Source: Mercurialis annua (taxonomy: Eukaryota > Streptophyta > Magnoliopsida > Malpighiales > Euphorbiaceae). Taken from it: a stretch of 64,000 nt of DNA. Shown here in pieces: positions 34,942-47,248 of the stretch. The notes under the pieces were generated by a model. That model had not been told where the DNA came from. It searched no databases and saw only the letters and a list, made by a program, of their open reading frames with translations. Location: assembly GCF_937616625.2 (NCBI RefSeq), contig NC_065574.1, forward strand, positions 23,353,001 to 23,417,000, in the 5' to 3' direction. Positions within the stretch are counted from its first letter, which is position 1. Each line of letters opens with the position of its first letter. Made by a program: the position numbers and the translations under genes.

Positions 34942-37900
34942 TGTAATACCCCGTATTTTTATAAGCCACATGTAAAGATTTTATTAGTTGGGAATACGTA
35001 AATTTAATTTATAAGTATCCCTAAAAGTATATCGAAATAATATGAGTTTAAAATTTAAATATCAATTTTAATAAAGGGATATGAACGAGACTAATAGAAT
35101 AGAGAATACGGCTGAATGTCGTATATAAAAATATATTGATAATTAATATATCAATATACCCTCTAATTGAAGAGTTTATTATTTTGGATAAAATCTCAAA
35201 GTTAAAATGTCGAAATTCGAAAGTTTCGACGTTAAATTAAAGATATAAGTTAATATATATAAAAATATATATATTAACAATAATATAAGAATAAAAATTT
35301 AAAAAAAAGAAATGAAAAGAATCTGAGGCGGCATGAGGTCGGGGGTTCGAACCCCGATTCTCCTCAGGTCGTGGTTTGCCTGATTTAACTTTATAAAATG
35401 CATACTAATCCCCACTAACCCCCGCTAACAACTAATCCTAAAATAGGTCTACCTCTGATAAAAAAAAAGGTAAGGTTTGATCCTTGATTTCTTTTCTTTA
35501 ATTAATTTCAGTTTTTAACTATTAAATATTATTAATTATTCCAAAGTAATATAAAATAATTTATAAATTCCGAACAAATAATTTTGGTGTCAATATTCGT
35601 GAAATAATTTTACGAAGCTACCGTCAAGTTTTTATGGAATTTGCACGTAGTAATTTTAGTCATGCGGGACTGATTTAGACCCAATAAATCTTTTGGGGTT
35701 TATTAAAAATAAAATATAAGCCGGATGCGAATAAAAATTATATTTTTATTCGTTTTATATTTTATTAGATTTTTGGATAAAGTTTTGTGAAATTCGGAAT
35801 TAGTCTCCTTTTAGGATACGGTCGACTAATTAAAATCAGAGTTAAAGTGCATGATTGAGCTAGTAGTAAAACGTACTCTAGCCAATATGTATATATATAT
35901 ATTTCATTTGCTTTGCAAATGAATACAGTGATTCATTTCCTTCATTTCAGAAGGAAATGAAGAGCAGCTTATGCTCTCAGTGTGCGGAGAGCTAGGTTTC
36001 ATCGCGACGCGATCCATGTCGCGATTCTGACTTCGATTTTTTCGATAATCCGCACGTATTCGAGGTAATAACCGCTATTTTGAATTCGGTTATTTATAAA
36101 TTGGATTATAATTATTATTATAACGTCGACCGTATCGAATCGATTGAATACGAATCGATTTAAAGTTTAAATTGCGAAATTGGATTGAGTTTAGTGTCGT
36201 ATTGATGTTTGGATTGAGATACGAGTTCAGAAGTGGGTCGGGGAGGCCTGGAACAGATGTTCTGTGGCTGTACACACTTGTGCGTACGCACAGCTACTGT
36301 GCGTACGCACAAGTGAGCTACTGTGCGAACGCAGACTAGCTAAACTGTGCGAACGCACAGTAAGCCTACTATGCGAACGTACAATAGACTATGCGGACGC
36401 ACAGTAAGCCTACTGTGCGAACGTACAGTAGACTTCTACTCTGCGGGCGAACGGTACCTACTGTGCAGATGCACAGTAGGTTAGCCGAGGGGACTAATTT
36501 GGACATTGTACCAAAAATGATTCGGTTCAATCTGATTTGATTAAATGGGTTCGGTTAGATCTGGTTCGATTTAATTGGTTTGATTTGATCCGGTTTGTTC
36601 TAATCGATCCAAAAGTAATTTAAATGGACTAATAAAACGTGAGCTTGGACGTTCAAATATTATAAAGAATATTAAAGTAAAGATATTCAGATTATTAAAA
36701 CGTTACGACGTTTTAATTAAGTTATATGTTATTTAAACCGATTAAGAGAAATAAAATAAAAAATAATTGGCTTATTAAACGTTACGACGTTTTAATTAAT
36801 TTATTGATTGATTAAATCGATAAATGGAAAATGGATTATAAATTTATATCTAATAGAGTTAGATATTATAAAAAAAGTCATCTATAGACAATGATTATTA
36901 AAGTCTATCGTGGGCTAGCAGGAGCATACGCTTTTGGGGGACATCTGTTTTGTGAGTTTTACTTTGTGGTATTTATTTTTGAATATTTACATTAAAAGTG
37001 TTTTAAATTATAAATCGCAATAGTATGAAATTAGCCAAGAAAGATCCATTGGAACAAGCTTCCTATTGGTTGTCAATAGGAATGTGTGATCACCAGTAGT
37101 GTTTCTCGATATGAGTCTATCACTAACCTAGAGGTCAGTTAAGTCATTGGACGTTGGAAGTGCTAGCGACAAAGACTTAACAATCCGAGATGGCAGTAAC
37201 GGTTACTGTCACAGGTAATACTGTGATGGCAGTTTCATGGTTACGGTCCAGACACCCGGATTAGACGGCACTGATTTAGTTCATGCTCTAAGGCCCAAGT
37301 CGTATAGACTGATACCTATACAATAGTCTTCCTTGTAGGATTTCATCTGGATCAATTGATTGGTAACATTTTACATGTATTTGCGATTTGAATATTCAAT
37401 AGTATCATTATAGACTTACTCAGAAATATTTATATTTCTGACCCTCTCCAATGTTTACCTTTCAGGTTATCAAGGTTTGAGGTCGGACTTCCATAATAAT
37501 TCTGAAAGTCAATGTCCACCATACCTCTAGAGCTGCAAGTAGTTTGGTACGGGAAGTCTGTCTTTCTGTTTACAGTAGTTCAAACTATTTTGATAAACTC
37601 TAATTGAACTACTGTATATAATATATGTTTGAAAAGATGCGTGTGTTCTAAAATGCTATGACCAGTTGTTTGAGAGCTACACTGGTTTTATGTTTTTAGC
37701 ATTTTAGGATTGTATAGGAAACAGGGCAAGTACATCATATGAGATTGATGTTTGCGCTCTGGTTTCTTGAAATACAATCGGGGCTTTAAGAACCCAGTTT
37801 TCAGAAATGTTTGCGCTCTGATTTCTTAAAATACAATCGGGGTTTTAACGGTATTTTCTGAAAACAGATCATACGTGATGTATGGTCTCGATTTGCGAAA

Positions 37901-38003
37901 AATTTATAAAGGTTTTTAGGCTTGCTATGGGTTTTGGAGCAACCACTCCCATTCCCCAGCGTCGGTCGCGGCTCGAGTTTCAGATGGAAATCGGGTCGTG
38001 ACA
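34942..38003 (+). mobile_element. Solo gypsy LTR, 3.06 kb
   Basis: It starts TGTAATACCCCG and ends GTGACA. The flanks ATCGT and TTCGT (38004-38008) are a TSD with one change. The gag frame resumes across it. It has no PBS or coding part, so it is a solo LTR left by LTR-LTR recombination. It contains the shared GGAACAAGCTTCCTATTGG block (37053), the terminal TTGCTATGGGTTTTGGAGC block (37921), a CpG-rich palindromic patch (36270-36490), and a perfect palindrome around TTCGAA at 35340-35355. Confidence 0.88.
36270..36490. repeat. CpG-rich palindromic cluster in the solo LTR
   Basis: Repeated CTGTGCGAACGCACAG-like units, about ten in 220 bp. A perfect 17-base inverted pair with a 3-base loop lies at 36277-36293 and 36297-36313. 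The sequence is strongly self-complementary, unlike the AT-rich surroundings. Confidence 0.85.
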
Positions 38004-38330
38004 TTCGTAGTTTGAGAGAGGATGCAGCTGTGAGAGATGGTCAGGCAGAGGCTGTCCTGAAGAAGATTAGGAGACAGATGCGTTCTTATTCGAGGGGCAT
38101 GCTCTCAATTAGAGCATATACTATGGAATTCCTGCGGATGATTGAGAAGATTCCTGAGCTGAATAGGGATAATGAGGAGGCGAACCGTAGGTATGTTAAG
38201 GGTTTAGGACCCAAGTTTGTTGGGTTGTTCGGCCATGTGGATGAGCATTATGGATCGCTGTCTTCTAGGTCTCGTGGGATAGATATCGATCAGGCGCGAG
38301 TTTTATCCAGTTCTTAGAAACCGCGCTCGT

Positions 38331-40730
38331 GCTACTTGGAACCAGCCTTTGTTTGTACCTATAGGTGGGGCAAATGCTAGGAGGAGAGTTAGGGGACGAC
38401 ATTCCGCTATGGTGATTAAAGAGCCTAGCGTTCCACATCAGGCACCCCCAGGTATGATATGATCGATATCCTTTGTGTGTTTGTATGCTTATATTTTGTA
38501 TTGTTTCGCATTTATATGTGTATTGCATAGTTAGAATTTGATTGATAGGATGCATATATAGAATAGTGTGTAGTGTAGCTAATGCCGATAGAGATAGATT
38601 TCAAGTATCACCCGCTTAAGAAAGAAACACTTATACAAAATTACTAGAATAATAATTAAGTTAAAAACACATAATAAATCTATCGTGAAACATAATTCCT
38701 ATATTATGTTTTAACTACTACGAAGGATAACATGATTATCGAGGAAAAATCGTTGTGAATGATTGATACGTGTGCCTAAGGGCCATGTTATATAAGTTGT
38801 GATCGAGTAAGTGGATTGTGGATGTCGAAGAAGAACAGTGTTAGTCGCGAAACACTTAGGTAAGTGTTAGCGGATAGCGAAAATATCGATATCGAAATCA
38901 TAATACACTCCAATAATTAATAATAAAAAGCCTATATTACCGCAGAGTGTGTAGTCTAGAGGGACTTACTATCTTACAAAATATATGAAAACCCTATGAT
39001 TTTTACAGTGCAATTGTGCTCAGACATCGCATATGGCATGTCATAATCACGTTAGCAATGCATACAAGTATTATTATCTATATAATATCTATAAAAAGAA
39101 TGATTTTCAAAATGTAGATCTTGCATCATACTTGTATAAATATTGAAGAAATCATGATTTTATCGAGCAACTCTTTGGTGATGAGAGGTGTCATCACTCT
39201 GAGCTACAATTGTACTAATGATTTCAAACGATTTAAAATAAGTATTTGAAGTGAAAGAAGGATGGAAAAGTTGGCAAGCCAATTTGATTTTTTGAAGTCG
39301 TATCTGCTTTGTGAGTAAACTCAGATGTAAAACTTTGTGACAAATAATAAAAGATTGTCAATAAGTAAAAATTAAGAATCTTAAAATAAATCCCAATAAA
39401 AAGAATTAATCCATGTTGATAACGATGTTCTTATGGAATCGATGAGATGGGGATAAGATATCGCTAGAAATTTGGGTGTAAACGAAAGATGAAAAGTAAC
39501 GAGGCGTATGACCCGAAAGAGTAAAACAAGAGGATGAAAGTTATAGTTTGGCTAAGGACTATGGAAGGTCAGCCAAAGTATATACATGTCAGAAAGATAT
39601 GTACGACATGTAGCGACGATAAGTAAGGAAATGAAGACACGAAAGATGAATGTAACTAAAAGAGGAGGATCCAACGTTATACGGACGATTGGCGAATGAA
39701 ATTAAAAAGAAAGATGTGATGAAAGTTCAAGATTGACGTCAATAGTCAAGGTATCAGAAGTATATAACGATAAAGGTAATGAATATGTTAGGAGATATGA
39801 AGTATCTTAAGGATCGAGAAGAGTAATATGAACTTTTCCCCCAAACATCAACAAGGAGAAATGGACAGAACATGATGCTAATAAAAAAGATATCGAAAGA
39901 AAGCACTAATAAGAAGAACGAGAAGAAGAAAGAAGATGGCACTATATGTGGAGAAGATGATAATGGATTAAATCGATCGAAGAAAGAACAAGTAATTAAT
40001 GAATGGACGAGATATGATAGGAGAAACAGTAACAAGTTTTCCATGGTTGTCTAGGAGAAGACATAATTTGCAATGATTACAATGCAAAGGGTAGAGTAAA
40101 CATAATGATGAAATCATGTGAGGAGTAAGTAAAGATACCGCTACGAGTAATATAAAGTTGCTCGAGAAGGAAAGTGTGATTATGCTATAAGCATTATGAA
40201 AATGAAAAGTGTCATAAGTGAAGAGAAATAAGGCTATTTGCTCCCCTAGAGATAGATAAAATATAATTATGGATCGAAAGACGCGTACAATTATACAAGA
40301 AGTAAAAAATCAATGATGAACTACAAACTCAAATTTATACAAGAAGCAAGGATGATATTTAAGTAAATATAGCTAAATAATGAATGGAGAATTGTAAAAT
40401 AGACAATTGCAATTACTCTTACGTTGAGGAATATGCGTGAAAGATGTAATTAGAACTTGTTTTGGTCATCTGTCGTAGGACGACTCAAGTATGGCACTAA
40501 ATGAATCAATGAAGAATCGACGAAATTGTCAACTAAAGGTTTGAACTGTAATTGCATAACGAGGTATGTGAAGCGTATAATTAAAGTCAACATGGAATGA
40601 AGAACTCAAGAATAGTAGTGAACTATTCTTGACGGGTAAGTCAACGAGAAGCTCGCTACGATTTTAATAGATTAAGGAAACGAAAAATTTAAAGAAAGTA
40701 AAGGATATTAATAGTATCACACCCTACTTG
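38331..40730 (+). other. Decayed, non-coding interior of the second gypsy element
   Basis: No gag-pol motif is readable. It is purine-rich on the plus strand and full of stops. Part of it (about 38600-39240) resembles 54090-54985 in reverse, so it is a recurring family sequence rather than unique DNA. A short acidic and Lys-rich frame at 39872-40054 is not convincing. Confidence 0.5.
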
Positions 40731-43359
40731 TGTAATAACCCCAAAATTCTAAAATAAGAAAATTGTGCCACGAGTCCTAATGTTTCGTAATTTTGACCAA
40801 GTAGGTCGGAAATGGACACTGACATTAGAATTTTTAAAAATATGTTGGGAAATAATAATAATAATTCAAAATGGGAATTACTATTATTAATAATAATTAA
40901 GGACTTGTCGAAAAAGGATTTCTGAAATCGTTTTGATAATAAAGTATGTTGGTTTAGTAAGTGAGTTAAAATAAATTTTTAGCTTATTAAAAGAGATAAG
41001 GAGGCATAAGTGAGGGGCTTATTAAGACTTTTATGTATCCTATATCATTAAGATAGAAAACAAAAGAAATAAAAAGAAAAATGAAAGGAAAAGCTCTCCT
41101 TTTCTTCTCCTCCTTATACGTGAACCCCTATCCTCTATGGCTAAGAGATTACTTCATCAACATTACTTCTTTTTGAAAGCAAATCATCACAATTCATGAG
41201 ATAATCAAGGTAAGGTATCTAATGAATGATTTTAATGGTTATTTTGAATGAACTGATTGATGAAATTTCTAGGGTTTGTGATTGAAATTTGGGGATTTTG
41301 TGTTTATGTTGCCTTAGGTGGTCATAAGCTAGAATTGGAGTGTTTTTGATGGAGAATTTGAAGGATTGATCTTTGGCTTGGATCATCATTCAAGGTGAGT
41401 TTAATTTTCTGAAAGTTTGGGCTATGGTATTCAACATTGACATAGAGAAGATGATGTTTGATTAATTGATAGAGATAGAAAAGAATGATGCTTGTTGTAT
41501 TGGTTTATGGTTAAGAAAATGAGTAAACCTTGGATTGTATAAGGGACATAGGGTTCGGCCCTATGCTAAGTGAATGAGATAAAGTTCAATTGATGTGTAG
41601 AGGTATAGTTTTTGAGTAGTAATAGCTGAATATTGATGAAAGTTGAGTTAAGTTTGAATGTATGCAAATTTGATGTAATTGCTGGAAATATTGCGCTGCA
41701 GAACAGGAATTGTACGGAAGCTTAATACAGCTCTGAATTAAGTTCCGTTTAATTGTATGGAAACTTAAAGGTGTTGGCTAAAAATGTCTAGGTTCGAGTT
41801 TCTGCAGATTTGTACTTTGAGTTGTCCAAAAAGAGAAGGACATTTTGTCGCGCGTAATAGTTCTGCAATTGTAGATAGCCCAAGTTATTAACTTACGGGC
41901 GAGACCTCTAGAATTAGTCTGACACCTAAACAAAAGTCGAAGATGACATTCTGAACTTTAAGAATGTCGGTTTTGTTTAGAGGCCGGACTATTTTACAAC
42001 TAGCAACCGTAAAATACCAACACGTATATAAGAACGTATTGGGGTTAGACGCGATGACGTGAGGAGTTTTGTGTATAGGTGTATTCTCGATTCTATGTGC
42101 TTATCGAGTTAGATCTTAACTCGATATTTATGTGGTGTTTGTTGTAGGCTCGACAAGTCAACCTACTAGCGGACAAGAAGCTCAGGGAGCTTACGCAATA
42201 ATGGTTAAAGAATTGGGATAGCAAGCAGTGAGTACATATGTGGAATGTTTATATTTGCAGTATTTTAAATGCATTTCTTCTACTCGTATATGTTATATAC
42301 AATGCATAGCATCATTTACAAATGAATGCTTGTTTTTGAAATGCACGCATCATGACTTGAAACCAGTATAGACCCGATGAAACAAACTACCTATTGGGTG
42401 TCAATAGGTTGTGTGATCACCATAGTCATTACGGTCTAGACGTCTATTGTCGTTTGAATATGGAAAGGTTGATATGAGCCGTTTTGTATGAATTTTTTTG
42501 TATGGAAAACGGATATGAATATGATAGACCGTAGGTTGAACTCGGTGGAATTATCTCGGGTCAAGGACCTAGGTCTAGTGGGTAACTCGGTGAACTATCT
42601 CGGGCTAGGGGCTCGGTGAACTATCTCGGGACCCACAACTTATGATTAAGAGACGGTACAGTGTAACTCGGTTGAACTATCGTGGGACTTGTACCATTTG
42701 GACAATACAATTTTATTAGAGGATAATGATAAGCATGCGTGATAAAGGAGGTACGTCTTATGGACTAGGGTTTCATTCGTAATGCTCATACATGGATGCA
42801 TTTTAATTTGATGGTTTCACATTGATTTCAACGTTTTAAATACGCAATTGTAAACTAATTGAACTCAATCAGTTTCGACTAACCCGCTAATAGTGTTTGG
42901 TGCAGGTGTCTAGTTCTGGGAAGCCGGACATCTATTCTTGTTCCAGAAGTCTGTTGTATGTACAGGATCAGTAGTGCTGCAGTAGGGATTGAGTCCTAGT
43001 TCTGTATGGATATTTGTAAAACGGTTTTCATTTGTGCATACTCTGATATGTAAGTGTATGTTTTGATTTCCGCTTTTAAAACCGTTTGCTTTGTTTTCGA
43101 ACGGGCTGTGCTAGGATGTGGGACATCGCATAGTAAGACCCAGGTTCCTATGAAATGTTTTCAGGTTTCTGAACAGGCATTTGTACACGTCATGTTTTAT
43201 AAAGGTTTTGTGAGAATGTTTTGTGTATGAAAAGTATTTGTATGAATGTATGTTTTGCAAGATGGTTTGCGAACTGCTCTTAAAGGTTTGCTACGAGTTT
43301 TGGAACTACCATTCCCATTCCTTAGCGCCGATTGCGGCTCGTAATTTCGGGTCGTGACA
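40731..43359 (+). mobile_element. Solo gypsy LTR of a second family, 2.63 kb
   Basis: It starts TGTAATAACCCC and ends GTGACA, with a perfect TSD ACTTG at 40726-40730 and 43360-43364. No internal region is present. It carries the shared AACAAACTACCTATTGGGTG block (about 42381), repeated GGTGAACTATCTCGGG motifs (42540-42690) and the terminal CTACGAGTTTTGGAACTACC block. A reverse copy lies at 47249-49788. Confidence 0.9.
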
Positions 43360-44391
43360 ACTTGTTAAAAGGAAGGTATTTATAAGGTGTGTGATATAAG
43401 TTGACCGTTAAACCAAAGGTTTACTAAATAAAAATTTGGTTAGTATAACGCTAAGGAAACAACAGTTGTTCTATGTGAGATAGAAATCGAGAACGATTCA
43501 TATATAAATAAAGTAGATTCCAAACATGATAGGGTTGCAACGTATGCGACTATCATAAGTTAGTGGATAAAAGAGGACGATTACAACATCCTATAGAAAT
43601 TCGGTTACTCTATGAGCACATTACTTAGATGTAGTTCAAGAAATCAAAATAAACAAGTAACAACGGTTAGGATACGATCAAAATCAACAAGAATAAAGGT
43701 TAAAGGACAGTTATACATGAAGAAAGAGATTCATAACAAAAGACAAATGAATAGGAGTACGACCTTAGATCATTAAGGACAAAGATGATCAACTATTGAT
43801 GTAAGGATCACAGCTAGCATTTCATCCAAGATGCGAACGTTACAACAACTACACCAGAAATGAGTAATCAACTATAATTGCAAGTATTGAAGAATCATTA
43901 AGAATTGAACGATGGATCGAGTAATCCCAGTCAATAATGAAAGAGGTGAAGTCCCGATCATTGATAACGGTGAAGTATACTCCCACTCAATGACAGAATC
44001 CAGAGGTTACACGTCCCTAACCACGATGCGAAGAATATAAAAGATAGTATCAGAATTGAGGTGACATAAAGAGGATGGATCGACAAGCTAGCAATAGTTG
44101 TTGTGCTAGAATTGCAAATTGGTATCAAATTGCTAAGTCTAAGTTGCTATATACACCACGGAAGATTAAGAATAGATACGCAAGGAATATAAGAGATAAG
44201 AAACAAACTTCAAAGGGAGATTTGTCAAACGTTGATTCCAACTAGAATAAGAAATGAAACCGCGATACCACGCGCCAGTTAGTACCATGAAGTGAATAAA
44301 GTATGAAGTTACGAAAAGATAATGAAAGTATTGCAAAAGGCTAATAAGTTATTTGAAAATTCGAGGACAAATTTTTATAAGGAGGGAAGAA
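43360..44391 (+). other. Last internal kilobase of the second gypsy element, with PPT
   Basis: Decayed non-coding sequence. The end matches the stretch before 2742: TTCGAGGAC at about 44361, then an AT-rich bridge and the PPT AAGGAGGGAAGAA (44379-44391) directly before the 3' LTR. Confidence 0.7.
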
Positions 44392-44492
44392 TGTAATACT
44401 CCGTAAGCTTGACGTTGCTAAAGTAGGCAATTTGTCTCTTTTCGATAACCAGAGCTAGTAGAATAAAGATTATCAAAGCAAGACATTAAGAC

Positions 44493-46438
44493 TGTTCGTA
44501 CAGCAGAGCGCGAGTGTTCGGATCATATATTTCAATTCAAAATCAAAATTCCAATAATCTGGATCCAGAAATTGATCATATTAATAACAAATGGATCGTC
44601 GTATCATTTAGTAATTAAAGCATGCATCTAGGAATCGTAAGGAGAATACCTATGTCGATTCTCAAACTATTCTTGTGGTCCCGAAAGTACGGCGACCTCA
44701 AGCTCGTCCATACGATTATGCGTCTGATTAAATCCTCGCCTTGAAGTAATCTGTAAGAGTTCCTCTTGCCGAGCAGCCCTAAGCTCAAACTCTCGCTGTG
44801 GTTACGTCCTTGCTCGGATGTATGAAAAACGTTGCCAAGTTTTTCCCGTGATTGATGACTACTTGAACTCCTTCAAGTATCTTTCTCTCTCTACAACTTG
44901 GTGTTGTAGTGAGATGTTTCTTATGGTGTGTATTTTGCCTTAACATCCATGAACTATATATAGGCTTGGAGGTTTAGTGTTCATAAGACACATGGCAAGA
45001 CAAGTGTTGCATATGTAGTTAAGCTATTGCCACCATGTGACACCTAGTTACATATGTGTCACTTGTGACATCATCTCCATGACATCACTATATTGCATCA
45101 TCATTCCACTAATTTAAGATTAGTGCTTTAAGTATCATTAATTATAATAATTATTTACTTAAGCCTTCTAATCATAAAATTTAGTTAAAATATAATTAGG
45201 TTCCTACTAATTTATAACTCTTATAAATTAGTCCCTAATTAACTTGGATAAATACAATTAGGTTCCTACTAATTTATAACTCTTAAAAATTAGTCCCTAA
45301 TTTGTACATTTTTTTCATCTTAGATTAATTTCCGAGATATGCTAGTATCTATATGAAATTGATCTTTTGTAAACTCTATCGGTTGCACACTCTATTGTGT
45401 GTGACTAACTAGGTTCACTTCTATATGGCAACGAGAGTCTTAAGAAACGTCTTTCTTATATGAAATAATTAAATCCCATTATTTATTATTTCTCGTAGAT
45501 CGTGAGTGATGTCTAGCAACATATCACGACCCCCAAATAGAGATGAATGTTTCGATGCTTTCTTTATGAACCAATGTTCATAATTATCGTACACTCAAAA
45601 TTCCTTCATCTAAGATTCTGATATCGACTAGTGTCACGGTTAAGTCAAACACTGTTTGTCTTGATCATATGACCTCATCTCTTAGTTCTAATTCGTGATA
45701 AATATGACTTCCACTAGAACAACTTTCTATGTTAGTCGTATACACCTGCGCAGGTTTTATCATCTATCAAGAACAATTTGAGATAGCATAGAATCTTGTC
45801 TCCGTTCATCCGGAGTGATGAATCCTTTCTAGGTTAAACCCCTATTTCTATATACAACTAACTAGAGCCAACACATCCCGCGATCCTAGCTCATGAAAGA
45901 TCTAGGGATAATGAGTATCAAACTCTAATTACCTATATACAAGATAGTGTCACCGCAAGTCTAAGGACATGTGTACAATTATGAACTAGATGACATTAAA
46001 TTGACTTTGATGAAATACCATGTATAAGTCATCTAGCGTCACTTATTTGACTCACTCAACTCCTTTGAGTGTCCACATGTTTATTCTGATCCCCATCAAG
46101 TAGTATGAAACTCACTACTTCCAATACTTAGTAACTCTTTAATAATTAGGGAAATAAACAGAGGTGACGATCTTTTCGAGATAATGCGATGCCCTTATTC
46201 GTAGGACCCCATCAATAGTGAATAACCTATTTAGATTGCTTGTATATTAGAATATGTCACTCATATTCTTAACACCTTAAGAATATATTCTTATCACAAT
46301 GTGATAAGGACAATATGTAATAAATGAACACTTAGTCTATGAGACACTTAGTTCAAATAAAATATATATATCTTTGCTATTGGGATTAGTTCTATAAATA
46401 TACACGATCAAATGGTCATAGGGCACATACTACTAACA
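44493..46438 (+). mobile_element. Solo LTR, 1.95 kb, superfamily uncertain
   Basis: TGTTCGTACAG start and TACTAACA end with a perfect TSD AAGAC (44488-44492 and 46439-46443). The host LTR resumes exactly (AAGACTCGAGTAGGTCGG). There is no coding frame. An internal direct repeat of about 50 bp (TAGGTTCCTACTAATTTATA, near 45197 and 45260) is present. It shares none of the gypsy LTR modules, so a different family, possibly Copia. Confidence 0.88.
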
Positions 46439-47248
46439 AAGACAAGACTCGAGTAGGTCGGTTTTGAGAATTATAACACGGAAAGTTTGGTATTAGAACT
46501 TAATTAAAAGAATGAAATTGGGACTAAAGGAAACGGTAAGAAATGTTATTAAAAAAGAGTTTAAGTCCAAAATTGGTAAATAGTAAATTAATTCTCAATA
46601 ATTGCAAATAAAATATTATCGGCGGAAAATAATAGTAGTCATGGATTAGTATTATTTATTTGGTATAAGTAATACGTATGTATTTGAGTTGAAGTGAATA
46701 ATGAACCGTTTAATTAGAAATGAAAGTTACAAAGAGAAATGGTAGAGATTAAAGAAATGAAGCACTAAAGGAACAATTATCCAAGCCATATAAGCAAATT
46801 CATATGAATTCATACGATCAAGAACAAGAAAGCATCAGATAGCAAAATAGAAGAGAAAGTTTGCGATCATTATGGTTCTTCGTTCGTCGTCCGAATCGCG
46901 TGATTTTTGTTCCGTTCTCTTCAGAAACTCGATCGCTATCTTCTCCAAGATTCATATAAAGGTAAGAGTGAGTTTTTGGCTTCGGTTTTTAAGGTTTTAT
47001 TGGAGTTTTGATGTTGTGACGTTATTGAATCGAACTTGCCTAAATCACGTTGTTATAGTCGTTTTTGGTAGTTTTAGAGATGGGTTTTGTGTGATATTGG
47101 TTAAGAAGCATGTCGAAGTTTGAAAATGGTGAAAAACGTGGGATAGGGACTGATCATGTTGTCTCATGACGTGAGACAACGTCTCGGGACGCGAGGTATG
47201 GTCTCGCGATGTCACGGATGTCACGACGCAAGGCCTGGTCTCGCGATG

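Larger units (their letters stand above)
34565..38330 (+). pseudogene. Gypsy gag relic, split by a solo LTR
   Basis: It begins around 34566 with MSRQNAAQPHAVSEDEE, soon broken by stops, with an acidic patch near 34790. A solo LTR (34942-38003) cuts the frame. It continues with SLREDAAVRDGQAEAVLKKI (from about 38010) and ends with FLRMIEKIPELNRDNEEANR and YVKGLGPKFVGL, which fits the gypsy retrotransposon gag (capsid) helical domain. It stops at 38318. No zinc knuckle is readable after it. Confidence 0.7.
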
